This document shows positions 1-8,668 of a stretch of DNA of 64,000 bases, piece after piece. The notes beneath the pieces were generated by a model. That model was given only the letters and a program-made list of their open reading frames with translations, did not search any database and had not been told where the DNA came from. Each line of letters begins with the position of its first letter. Position 1 is the stretch's first letter. This DNA is from JAPUDQ01 sp964535835 (lineage in GTDB: Bacteria > Patescibacteriota > Saccharimonadia > Saccharimonadales > Saccharimonadaceae), in NCBI GenBank assembly GCA_964535835.1, contig CAZHUZ010000001.1, positions 46,967-110,966 on the forward strand, written 5' to 3'. The translations under genes were made by a program, and so were the position numbers.

Positions 1-164
1 AATTGCTATTTTTGCAATAGTATTTGGTTAATAAAAATAGCGACTTACGGCCGCTGTATTTACGTCAGTTATGGCTGACATTATTTTTTGATAGGTGTTG
101 TTTTTGTATTTCATAACGCTACCTTCAATCGCTACTATACTCCTTTTATCAAAAAGCACAAGGG
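1..164. other. Non-coding left end
   Basis: Short AT-rich stretch downstream of the ATPase gene. It holds two weak inverted repeats (positions 3-19 around a TATTTTT core, and GTCAG/CTGAC at about 66-80). No convincing gene is seen. Confidence 0.4.
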
Positions 165-1781
165 TTATAGTACTCGATTGATTTCCTCGAGAGTAGTTTC
201 TCCGCGAAGTACTTTTAGGATACCATCTTGCATCATCGTGATCATACCGTCTTGTTTAGCAGCATTTTCAATATCTTTAACGCTAATATTTAATTCATCG
301 CCTCTTATATATCGCGCAACGCGATCAGTTATCATAAGTTGTTCAGTAATCATTGTACGCGTTACGTAACCAAATGGATACTCAGGACGTGAGCCAGGCT
401 TATAGAGTGTGAGATTGTCAAGATCTGGCTTTTCTACACTTTCTGGCAATTCACCGAGATTGTCTTTTATCCACTTGACTGTCGCTTTATCGGGCGTATA
501 GGCAATTTTAGTTTCGTCATCTAATCGTCGAACAAGTCGTTGTGACATCACAACACGAATTGCATTTGAAAAAATAGGGTTTTGACCGATCATATCGACC
601 ATGCGGGCAAAAGCTGCGGCTGAGCTTGAGGCATGAAACGATGTCAGCACTAAATGTCCGGTTATAGACGCCTGGATAGCCGTACGGGCGGTGTCAGCAT
701 CGCGAATTTCTCCTATCATTACCACATCCGGGTCAAGCCGTAACACAGCTCTCAACTTGTCTGCAAAACTATCGCCCTCCATCGTATTAACAGGAATTTG
801 ACTAACGCCCGGAATAACCATTTCGACGGGATCTTCAAGCGATAGGATTTTTATGCTAGATGAGTTAAGAGCATTAATTATACTGTAAAGCGTGGAGCTT
901 TTTCCCGAACCTGTCGGTCCAACCATCATCAGCATACCGTGAGGATGAGATACCACTTCTTCGATGACTTTTCGACGGTTATCATCCAGCCCTAAGTGGC
1001 CTATAGTCAAACGACTTTCATCAAATTGGAATAAGCGGATAACAACATCTTGACCGTATGTCGTCGGTACCGTTTCAATACGCATATTTATTATATGGTC
1101 AGGATTTTCGCTACCTCGTTGCGAAAGATGTCCTGCCTGTGCATCAGTACTAGCAGTCGATAGATTAGATCTAGATGCAATTGATGCCAGCAAGACACGG
1201 TATTTTTCGCGCGATAATTTAGCTATCGGATGCAATACCCCGTTAACACGATAACGAATTCTAACAAATTCTTGATAGTTTTCGATATGAATATCGCTAG
1301 CGTGTAATTTATCAGCTTGATCTATAAGATAAGTTAGGATGTCGTCAGACCGCACCCCCTCAAGAATTGATGAAACCTGCTCTAGTGTCTCGCTATCACC
1401 ATCTTTCGCGATAATAACATCTTCGTAATGAATTGGCACTGGTGGATCATATCTAAGCATGATATCTTTATAACCAGACTTACTGATAAGCACATAGTCA
1501 ACCTTTATCATCATGTCAGCGTACTTGGCACGTAATGAATCTAGCATCGACCGAGGCGATTCAGATGTAATAGCAAACACATATGATTGACGGTCATTCC
1601 CCCGCCGTAGCGGTATTATCTGACCAGATTTCATATCTTCTAACGGTATAATGTCACGTATCAATTCCAGTTGCTGGACTATCTCACGTGTATCAAAATA
1701 GCCCACGCCCAACAACGTAGCACGTTGTTTTGTACTATTCTCTTCTTCTTTGCGGTATTTTATTTCATCTCTTGAAGCCAT
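165..1781 (-). CDS. GspE/PilB-type secretion or pilus-assembly ATPase
   Basis: Hexameric ATPase family that powers type IV pilus extension or type II secretion at the inner membrane face. An N-terminal region of about 150 residues is followed by the T2SSE ATPase core: Walker A GPTGSGKSS near residue 290, a Walker B/Asp-box stretch DPDVVMIGEIRDADTARTA and the His-box segment GHLVLTSFHA. Length (538 aa) is usual for the family. The four-cysteine zinc motif that normally follows RLVRRL is absent (RLVRRLDDETK). A longer reading frame exists, but MASRDEIKYRK is the natural start; upstream DNA is AT-rich and shared with the divergent methyltransferase gene. No pilC/pilT neighbour is visible because the window begins 164 bp downstream. 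Confidence 0.9.
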   Translation of the reverse strand: MASRDEIKYRKEEENSTKQRATLLGVGYFDTREIVQQLELIRDIIPLEDMKSGQIIPLRRGNDRQSYVFAITSESPRSMLDSLRAKYADMMIKVDYVLISKSGYKDIMLRYDPPVPIHYEDVIIAKDGDSETLEQVSSILEGVRSDDILTYLIDQADKLHASDIHIENYQEFVRIRYRVNGVLHPIAKLSREKYRVLLASIASRSNLSTASTDAQAGHLSQRGSENPDHIINMRIETVPTTYGQDVVIRLFQFDESRLTIGHLGLDDNRRKVIEEVVSHPHGMLMMVGPTGSGKSSTLYSIINALNSSSIKILSLEDPVEMVIPGVSQIPVNTMEGDSFADKLRAVLRLDPDVVMIGEIRDADTARTAIQASITGHLVLTSFHASSSAAAFARMVDMIGQNPIFSNAIRVVMSQRLVRRLDDETKIAYTPDKATVKWIKDNLGELPESVEKPDLDNLTLYKPGSRPEYPFGYVTRTMITEQLMITDRVARYIRGDELNISVKDIENAAKQDGMITMMQDGILKVLRGETTLEEINRVL

Positions 1782-1827
1782 GATATACTCGAAATACAGA
1801 CCATATATACATATACATTTTACCACA

Positions 1828-2322
1828 ATGTCTCATCGCGTCATTATCGTTATCGCACACAATATCCGTTCCGTGCACAATGTTGGCTCAATACTGCGCA
1901 GCAGTGATGGGTTCGGTGTAAAACGAGTCATACTCACTGGGTATACCCCTTATCCAAAATTACCAAATGACAATCGTTTACCGCATATTAGTCGTAAGAT
2001 TACGGATCAGATACATAAGACTGCACTAGGTGCAGAACAAACACTCACAATAGAGCATCAACACACACCTGATCTAAACTCGATAAAAAACGACGGATAT
2101 CGATTGGTTGGGCTTGAGCAAGCCGATCGATCAATCGCGCTGCCAGATTATGAGCCTACTGATAAAATTGCGTTATTGCTTGGTGAAGAAGTTGCTGGTA
2201 TTAATCCTGATCTACTACATTTTTGTGATGATGTCATAGAAATACCGATGTATGGTCATAAAGAGTCCTTTAACGTCAGTGTAGCGGCTGGTATTGCCCT
2301 CTATAGCCTGCGTATGTCATAA
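1828..2322 (+). CDS. SpoU/TrmH-family RNA 2'-O-methyltransferase
   Basis: SAM-dependent methyltransferase of the knotted SPOUT fold, expected to methylate a ribose in tRNA or rRNA. The family's three motifs are visible: NIRSVHNVGSILRSSDGFGV near the N-terminus, LLGEEVAGI in the middle and the knot/SAM loop IPMYGHKESFNVSVAAGIAL at the C-terminus. At 165 aa it is the catalytic domain alone, like TrmL/TrmH short forms; the target nucleotide cannot be read from sequence. The start at MSHRVIIVIAHN is chosen because the longer frame overlaps the divergent ATPase gene. A -10-like TATACAT lies 8-15 bp upstream, compatible with a leaderless or very short-leader mRNA. Confidence 0.88.
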   Translation: MSHRVIIVIAHNIRSVHNVGSILRSSDGFGVKRVILTGYTPYPKLPNDNRLPHISRKITDQIHKTALGAEQTLTIEHQHTPDLNSIKNDGYRLVGLEQADRSIALPDYEPTDKIALLLGEEVAGINPDLLHFCDDVIEIPMYGHKESFNVSVAAGIALYSLRMS

Positions 2323-2342
2323 TAACCATTAAGAGTTTACAA

Positions 2343-3413
2343 ATGAAAAAGCACAAATATTCTCGATCAACGGTACACCCTCATCATTTGCATTCTTTTC
2401 GCGCAATATTATTCGGCGTACTACTCGTTGCAGTGGCTCTGATCAAATTTGACGGAGCAAAATTGCCGCGTGTCGCTGAGAAAAAAACTGACGAGCAATC
2501 AGCAGTTCTTGCCTATGCAACCTCTATGAGTCGAGGCGCTTTGCTTGCAGAAAATAATGCCTCTCGAGCAGCCAATGGACTCGGCGGTCTCAATCTTAAT
2601 TCACAACTCAATAATTCAGCTCAGGCCAAAGCTCAACATATGGCTGACAACAACTATTGGGCGCATGTTGCACCTGATGGCACACAACCCTGGTATTTTT
2701 TCGAAGCAGCTGGATACAGTTATTCAAATGCCGGCGAAAATCTCGCCTATGGGTTTGATAGCTCGTATGCAGTCAATCAAGGATGGATGAATAGTGCAGG
2801 ACATCGCGCAAATATTCTAGGAAATTACGTCGATGTCGGCTACGGCATTGTCAACACACCAAATTTTCAGGGCGGTGAATACACTATCGTTGTGGCTCAC
2901 TACGCAACACCATACAATTATTCTCCTCCCGCACCTAAGCCAGCGCCGACGCCTTCCCCAGCACCAGCGCCGACGCCAGCTCCGACAGCTCCTTCTTCTT
3001 CAAAACCAACGCAACAGACACCGTCTTCTCCTGTTACTCAGCCAGCAGATCAGACACCAACCGAAACAACACCGCAAACTCCTGCCAGTGAAACAACTGC
3101 TCCTCAAAATACGCAGGCTAGTGAAAAGTCAATTCATTCTACCAGCCAACCAAAGCCTGTTGCGGTTGCAAATGCCCATAATGTCTCTGTACTAGAAATG
3201 CTCAAGATGGGAACACTGCCTGGCGTCGCAGTTGCTAGCCTCGTCCTAACGGTCATGGCTGCTGCCTGTTATGCATTAACACACAGAGCATTAATGAAGC
3301 ATGCGCTTGTCACAAGTGAGCGTTTTGTTCTAGCACATCCTACCTTTGATATCATCGTGCTGATACTATCACTCACTCTTATACTGACGACAACTGCTGC
3401 CCGACTACAATAA
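2343..3413 (+). CDS. CAP/SCP-domain surface protein with Pro-rich linker and C-terminal membrane anchors
   Basis: Likely cell-surface protein. Residues about 20-37 form a signal-anchor (ILFGVLLVAVALIKF). A CAP (PR-1/YkwD-like) domain covers about 60-190, with family landmarks ENNASRAANGLGGL, HMADNNYWAHVAPDGTQPW, AGENLAYGF, GWMNSAGHRANIL and GGEYTIVVAHYA. A Pro/Ala/Thr/Ser/Gln-rich linker (about 195-275) follows, then two hydrophobic segments (about 290-312 and 332-350) at the C-terminus. CAP proteins act as extracellular adhesins, lipid binders or possible hydrolases; no enzyme activity can be assigned here. The gene ends 2 bp before the convergent dnaE stop. N- and C-terminal anchors together would leave the CAP domain and linker looped on the outside. 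Confidence 0.85.
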   Translation: MKKHKYSRSTVHPHHLHSFRAILFGVLLVAVALIKFDGAKLPRVAEKKTDEQSAVLAYATSMSRGALLAENNASRAANGLGGLNLNSQLNNSAQAKAQHMADNNYWAHVAPDGTQPWYFFEAAGYSYSNAGENLAYGFDSSYAVNQGWMNSAGHRANILGNYVDVGYGIVNTPNFQGGEYTIVVAHYATPYNYSPPAPKPAPTPSPAPAPTPAPTAPSSSKPTQQTPSSPVTQPADQTPTETTPQTPASETTAPQNTQASEKSIHSTSQPKPVAVANAHNVSVLEMLKMGTLPGVAVASLVLTVMAAACYALTHRALMKHALVTSERFVLAHPTFDIIVLILSLTLILTTTAARLQ

Positions 3414-3415
3414 CC

Positions 3416-6400
3416 TTATTTGTATTTTATAGTATCAGGTCCATAGATTGCTTCTACTCGTTCGGTAAGTTGCTCATCGATACTCGCCTTAAATGGCAAA
3501 CGTATAGCTGAATCTTTGGCTTCGCCAAGCACCAAAATGATCTCACTATCACCTGGAAAATCATTAAACGTTTTTTTAAGCATCAACAATTTATCCTGAT
3601 CTGCAGGATCGATCACTTTTATATATATTGTCTGTGCACGATCATCGATCGGTCGATACGTATAACGAGGTGATGGCGGAGTAGTTGGTGTGGCCGGTTG
3701 TTTTTTTGCCTTGGGTGATTTCATTTTTTTGCCTGTGCTCTGATAGGTGTCCAGCTCTTCATTGGTAACGAATATTACCTCATCAGCTAGGATTTTTGGG
3801 TCAGATAATTGGTTGCCTTCCTTGTCGGTGCTACTGACTTTGCCACTGACCTTTATGACGGCATCTTGTACTAAATTCTCACCAGCACTCTCATAGATCG
3901 ATGGGAATAATATAATTTCACCCTCACCTGTTTTGTCTTCTAGCGCAACAAATGCCATTTTGCTGCCACTTTTTGTGAGTATAGTACGTACGGTAGATAT
4001 AACACCACCGACAACAACTGCTTTGCGATCATGCTCAGGCAATATACCCGAGAGTGGCACCGTTTGTTCTTCAAAGTATGCGTCATATCTATCAAGAGGA
4101 TGAGCGCTCAGATAAAGACCTAGCAATTCTCGCTCCCACAGTAGCATCTCGCGTTCATGATGAGTATTTGGCGCTGATTCCAATTGAATCTCGGGCACAC
4201 TTATAGCATCTCCCATCCCTCCAAAGAGGTCGGCCTGATTGCTCGCAGCGTCGCGTTGAACTTTGCTGGCATATCCGGTGATAGTGTCGATATTGAACAA
4301 CAAGTCAGAACGTGAAGCATATTCATCGTATGCGCCTGATTTTATCAATGATTCCCACGCTCGCCGGTTGAATTTGCTGGTACTTACGCGTCGTGCAAAA
4401 TCACCGATACTTTTAAATGCCCCGTCTTCATCACGAGCACGAATCAACTCTTCAACTGCATTTTCACCAACACCTTTGACTGCTACCATACCAAACCGTA
4501 TTTCATTTTTATCAGGAACGATAGCAAACTCTTTGTAACTCAAGTTAACATCTGGCGGCAAAACTTTGATCCCCATGTGGCGACATTCAGCAATCTCAAT
4601 CGCTAAGCGATCGATATCATCACGATCGCTTGTCATGAGCGCCGCCATAAACGCATCAGGATAATGCGCCTTGAGGTAGGCTGTCCAGTAGGCAATTAAC
4701 GCATAACAAGCTGAGTGAGATTTATTAAATGCATAATCAGCAAAACCTAGAATGTCATGCCAAATTTTTTCTACTGTCTGACGTGGGACGCCATGTTCGA
4801 CCGCGCCTTCGATAAATTTATCTCCCATCTTTTTTAAGACTTCCGGAATCTTCTTACCGATACCTTTTCGTAATGTATCTGCTTCACCCTGGGTAAATCC
4901 TGACATTTCTTTACTCATCTGCATGACTTGTTCTTGGTAGACAATCACACCGTATGTCGATTCGAGAGCGTTCTTTGTAAGCTCATGCTCATACGAAACC
5001 TTTTCGAGACCATTTTTACGTCGTACGAAACTATCAGTCAGCCCAGCACCTAGTGGACCTGGCCGATAGAGTGCACACATCGCAATAATATCACTAAACT
5101 CGGTTGGCTTGAGGTCTCTTAAGTATCGTTTCATTCCGGCAGATTCGAGCTGGAATACTCCAGTCGTATCCCCTCGCTGAAACAATTCATAGGTTTTTTC
5201 ATCATCAAGCGGCAACTCGCTGAGATTGATATCATTTTTGTATACCTTTTTGATGATACGAAGNNNNNNNNNNNNNNNNNNNNNNNNNNNNNNNNNNNNN
5301 NNNNNNNNNNNNNNNNNNNNNNNNNNNNNNNNNNNNNNNNNNNNNNNNNNNNNNNNNNNNNNNGCAACATCACGCACGGCAGCCCGAGCCGCCATCTTGC
5401 CGAAAGTCGCGATATTGGCAACACGTTCTGAGCCGTATTTTTCTACACAGTACTGGATTACTTCATCTCGACGCGTATCCTGGATGTCGATATCAATATC
5501 TGGCATAGAAATACGATCAGGGTTAAGAAACCTTTCAAACAGCAAATCATATTTAAGCGGATCAAGCTCGGTAATGTTAAGCCCGAATGCAATAATTGAC
5601 CCAGCTGCCGATCCGCGACCAGGACCAAATATTATTCCCTGGCCTTTACCCCAACTTATAAAATCGTGGATGATCAAAAAATAGCCATTGAACCCCATAC
5701 TGTCGATGATACTCAGCTCAAAATCGGCCCGCTCCAAGACGGATGAATCCAATGTTTTCCTCGCCTCATCTATCGACAATGATGCGCTCTTGTCGCGCGA
5801 CAGACCACCATATCGCCAGGCCAGTCCTTGCCACACTAGCTGGTCTAGGTGAGACTTTTCTGTCTCCCCCTCCGGGACTGGGAAACGCGGGATCAGTATC
5901 TTGCCAAACTCTAGATTGACATCACAACGATCGGCAATCGCTTTGGTATTTTGTATGAGATCAGGATGCTTTTTTCCCCAACGCGTGACAACATCGCTAG
6001 GATCAGTGACATGCAAATGATAGTCGCGTAGACTCATACGATCTTCATCGGCCAAAAATGCTGCAGTGCCGACACAAAGTAGTATCTCGTGGGATTCTTG
6101 ATCAGTCTCATTTATATAGTGAGCATCACTTGTGATGACGCATGGAATGCCCGTCTCGCTTGCTAGTCGCAAGATCTTTTCATTTGTCTCGGTTTGCTCT
6201 TTGGTATTGTGGTCTTGTATCTCCAGATAATACCGGTCGCCAAACACACTTTTATACCATTCGGCTGTTTTTTTTGCTTCATCAAAACTTTCATTGCGTA
6301 TCTTTTCGGCAATCTCACCACCCAAACACGCACTGAGTACTATCAATCCCTCTCCATATTTTTCGAGGAGATGATGATCGATGCGTGGTTTGTAATACAT

Positions 6401-6936
6401 GCCCTCGAGATTGGCAATTGTGCTGAGTTTCATCAGATTTTGATAGCCGGTATTGTTCATCGCCAGCAATATCAGGTGATAGCGCGCTTTGTCTTTGGCC
6501 GGATCACGGTCATGAATTGTTCGTGCCGCAACATACGTCTCCATACCGATAATTGGTTTGATATCTTGGGATTTGCACGCTTTGTAAAATTCGATAGCGC
6601 CCGACAATGTCCCGTGATCGGTCATTGCAACCGCCTCCATACCCAGCTCTTTGACACGCGAAACCAGCTCGTCGACCTTTGTCAGTCCATCGAGCAAGCT
6701 ATGATGTGTATGATTGTGCAAATGCACAAAATCNNNNNNNNNNNNNNNNNNNNNNNNNNNNNNNNNNNNNNNNNNNNNNNNNNNNNNNNNNNNNNNNNNN
6801 NNNNNNNNNNNNNNNNNNNNNNNNNNNNNNNNNTTGTCAGTCCATCGAGCAAGCTATGATGTGTATGATTGTGCAAATGCACAAAATCACTAGGCTGTAA
6901 TGCCTTTGATGCGGCCTTGTTGTCCCCTCTAGTCAT
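3416..6936 (-). CDS. dnaE: DNA polymerase III subunit alpha (interrupted by two assembly gaps)
   Basis: Replicative polymerase. The N-terminal PHP domain keeps metal-site motifs (HLHNHTHHSLLDG, MTDHGTLSG, LEIQDH, TSDAHYI), so it may be an active proofreading nuclease, as in other DnaE proteins with an intact PHP site. The palm motif PDIDIDI carries two catalytic Asp residues; GPGRGSAAGS and YRPGPLGAG are typical. A C-terminal OB-fold follows. The true start is MTRGDNKAASK at 6936: the second gap (6734-6833) is flanked by the same 55 bp on both sides, so the gene is continuous once the duplicate is collapsed. The first gap (5264-5363) removes the stretch after AARAAVRDV, where the third catalytic Asp should lie. 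A -10 box sits 9 nt upstream of the ATG. Confidence 0.95.
5264..5363. other. 100-N assembly gap inside dnaE
   Basis: The flanks do not overlap. Compared with my memory of other DnaE proteins, roughly 120-130 codons are missing here, so 100 N is a placeholder and not a measured size. Confidence 0.9.
6679..6733 (+). repeat. Copy 1 of 55-bp contig-end duplication
   Basis: Direct repeat of 6834-6888, starting TTGTCAGTCCATCG and ending GCACAAAATC at the gap edge. It encodes the PHP-domain start of dnaE. Best read as an assembly duplicate. Confidence 0.93.
6734..6833. other. 100-N assembly gap with overlapping ends (artefact)
   Basis: The 55 bp before the gap (6679-6733) and the 55 bp after it (6834-6888) are identical and both abut the Ns. 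The two contigs therefore overlap, and no sequence is actually missing. Confidence 0.92.
6834..6888 (+). repeat. Copy 2 of 55-bp contig-end duplication
   Basis: Identical to 6679-6733 and begins at the gap edge. This copy is the one joined to the real dnaE start codon at 6936. Confidence 0.93.
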
Positions 6937-6945
6937 ATATAATCT

Positions 6946-6951
6946 ATTATA
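6946..6951 (-). promoter_or_regulatory. -10 box of dnaE, near-leaderless
   Basis: TATAAT read on the minus strand, 9 nt before the dnaE ATG, so transcription would start within a few nucleotides of the start codon. No Shine-Dalgarno sequence lies between. Confidence 0.65.
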
Positions 6952-6956
6952 CCGTA

Positions 6957-6980
6957 AACGCGAGCCTCTAAGCTCGCGTT
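6957..6980 (-). terminator. Hairpin between small TM gene and dnaE
   Basis: Perfect 9-bp stem AACGCGAGC/GCTCGCGTT with a 6-nt loop, directly downstream of the 6999-7241 gene and just before the dnaE -10 box. Only a short T run follows, so termination strength is uncertain. Confidence 0.6.
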
Positions 6981-6998
6981 ATTCATACGAAGTATCGA

Positions 6999-7241
6999 CT
7001 ATTTTCTAAATTTCTTTATCTGATCAAAGACAAATTTGCCAATGAGCGCTGGAGATGAAAATTTGGCCGTGTTAGCTGCGATACCCTGAATATGATCGAC
7101 GGTTACCTGGGTTGATTCGGCAATTGATTTAATCTGTCGAGATACTTTGATGAGTATAACCACTAATATTGTTGCCAACAATAAAAATAGGGCTAAAAAT
7201 ATCGAGAGGATGATTACTAAAATTTCTGCTGCTTCAGACAT
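6999..7241 (-). CDS. Small single-TM protein, DUF948-like
   Basis: 80-aa protein with one strong hydrophobic helix (about residues 7-32) followed by an amphipathic, Ser/Ala-rich helical stretch and a basic tail (FDQIKKFRK). The layout resembles short DUF948-type membrane proteins, but I cannot assign a function. The start is supported by a good ribosome site (AAAGGAGACAT before ATG). The gene lies between two hairpins (7280-7319 and 6957-6980), which suggests a separate transcript. Confidence 0.7.
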   Translation of the reverse strand: MSEAAEILVIILSIFLALFLLLATILVVILIKVSRQIKSIAESTQVTVDHIQGIAANTAKFSSPALIGKFVFDQIKKFRK

Positions 7242-7279
7242 ATGTCTCCTTTGCTTTTGATGCGTACAGTCACTACGAA

Positions 7280-7319
7280 ATGAGCGTGGTGTACTCTATA
7301 ACAAGTATACCACGCTCAT
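7280..7319 (-). terminator. Strong hairpin downstream of the GlsB-like gene
   Basis: An 11-bp perfect stem, ATGAGCGTGGT/ACCACGCTCAT, extended inside by further pairing (TACT/AGTA). It lies 28 bp after the stop of 7347-7628. No long T tract follows, so it may act as a terminator or as an mRNA-end stabiliser. Confidence 0.6.
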
Positions 7320-7346
7320 GTTCTAACTCTTATCCCCCTAACTTGA

Positions 7347-7628
7347 TTAGACAGTGCGTCGACCAGTAACTAGCTTGAAGATAAACAAGACAATAACAGC
7401 GCCAACGGTCGCGACAACGAGTTGCCGAACAGTGCTAGAACCATCGCTTGTACCAGCAATGCCGAGCATTGGTAGCAATAGATTTGCGACAATCGCACCG
7501 ACGATACCGACAACGATATTTGCTAGTACACCCATAGAAGCATCAGTCTTCATGACCATGCTCGCGAGCCAACCGGCAATACCACCGATAACGATCGTTC
7601 CTAGCCAACCTCCTAAACCTGCGTCCAT
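7347..7628 (-). CDS. GlsB/YeaQ/YmgE-family small membrane protein
   Basis: 93-aa protein of the 'transglycosylase-associated' family (Transgly_assoc). Gly-rich transmembrane segments are visible (GGWLGTIVIGGIAGWLASMV, LANIVVGIVGAIVANLLLPM and a third near the C-terminus), ending in a basic tail. Members are common in bacteria and often stress-induced; the biochemical role is unknown. The ribosome site AAAGGAGAAG lies 5 nt before the ATG. Confidence 0.85.
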   Translation of the reverse strand: MDAGLGGWLGTIVIGGIAGWLASMVMKTDASMGVLANIVVGIVGAIVANLLLPMLGIAGTSDGSSTVRQLVVATVGAVIVLFIFKLVTGRRTV

Positions 7629-7769
7629 AACTCTTCTCCTTTATTTAATTATGAACTCAGTCTACCATGTGGATATAACAACAAAATGTACGCTGCTTCA
7701 CAAAATCAGCAGATCATGCTTCTACAGGGAAAAGTGTGTAATGTCTTCGTTATTTTATGAGAATAGCTA

Positions 7770-8654
7770 CTATTGTCTCGTGAGTCGGTCTGTTAAATAA
7801 CGACGAAATCCTTCACCAATTTTAGGATGACGAAGCGCAACTTCTACCAATGCCTGTAAGTATTTGACCGGATCACCGGCATCAAGCCATGTGCCTTCAA
7901 CAACCTGCCCGTATACTTTGCCTTGTTCGGCTAGTCTGTTGATGTTTGTCGAAAGAGTGAGCTCGCCTTTTGCATCAACATTTCTTTCCTCAAGTATAGG
8001 GAGAATTTCTGGCGTAAGAATATAACCAAGCAGGCTAGTGTAGTCACTCGGACGATTTGCTTCACCCGGTTTTTCAACCAGTCCGGTTACTTCTAAGGTA
8101 CCGTTTCCGAGATCCTGACCAATAGCAGCCATGCCATACATATCTCCATCGCCAGGACCCGCCTTCATAAGTGATACGATATTTTTGCCGCCGGAACGAT
8201 TGTACGCTTCTTTGAGTTGCACGGCTCGTGGCACTTCACTGTGATAAAAATCATCGGCTGTCAAAACAAAAAATGGTTCATCGTCATCAATCATATGTTG
8301 CGCATTGAGTACTGGCAACGCATTTCCTTTTGGCTCACCTTTTTGACGAATATAGACAAAGTTTGCCATCTCAGCAATCGCCTTGAGACGGTCAGCCATC
8401 GCTTCTTTGCCCTTTTCGCGCAGTTCAGATTCCATGCCGTCAGAACGGTCAAAATGATCCTCTATCGCTCGCTTGGTTGATCCTGTCACGATGATGATGT
8501 CGGTAACGCCTGCTGCCACGGCATCTTCGACAACAAGCTGAATTACCGGTTTATCAATTATTGGTAGCATTTCTTTGGGCATAGCTTTTGTCTGAGGCAA
8601 AAAGCGTGTGCCAAGACCTGCGGCCAAGATAATCGCTTTGGTTGGTTGTTTCAT
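7770..8654 (-). CDS. galU: UTP-glucose-1-phosphate uridylyltransferase
   Basis: Makes UDP-glucose from UTP and glucose-1-phosphate for cell-envelope polysaccharide. The nucleotidyltransferase signature AAGLGTRFLPQTKAMPKEML is at the N-terminus, followed by PIIDKPVIQLVVEDAVAAG and LTADDFYHSE. The later segment GLVEKPGEANRPSDYTSLLG is typical of bacterial GalU. Length (294 aa) fits the family. The start is the ATG at 8654 with a strong GGAGGT site four bases upstream; an in-frame TTG 12 bp earlier is rejected because it overlaps that site. Last gene of the gatCAB operon, 14 bp after gatB. Confidence 0.93.
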   Translation of the reverse strand: MKQPTKAIILAAGLGTRFLPQTKAMPKEMLPIIDKPVIQLVVEDAVAAGVTDIIIVTGSTKRAIEDHFDRSDGMESELREKGKEAMADRLKAIAEMANFVYIRQKGEPKGNALPVLNAQHMIDDDEPFFVLTADDFYHSEVPRAVQLKEAYNRSGGKNIVSLMKAGPGDGDMYGMAAIGQDLGNGTLEVTGLVEKPGEANRPSDYTSLLGYILTPEILPILEERNVDAKGELTLSTNINRLAEQGKVYGQVVEGTWLDAGDPVKYLQALVEVALRHPKIGEGFRRYLTDRLTRQ

Positions 8655-8658
8655 TATG

Positions 8659-8665
8659 ACCTCCA
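8659..8665 (-). promoter_or_regulatory. Ribosome-binding site of galU
   Basis: TGGAGGT on the minus strand, 4 nt from the ATG. It decides the galU start against the upstream TTG. Confidence 0.75.
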
Positions 8666-8668
8666 ATC

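Noticed and set aside
2833..3195. Second plus-strand frame in the CAP gene
   Set aside because: Arises from the low-complexity Pro-rich linker; no start signals.
5131..5684. Frames spanning the N gap in dnaE on both strands
   Set aside because: They exist only because Ns do not create stops; the dnaE frame explains the DNA.
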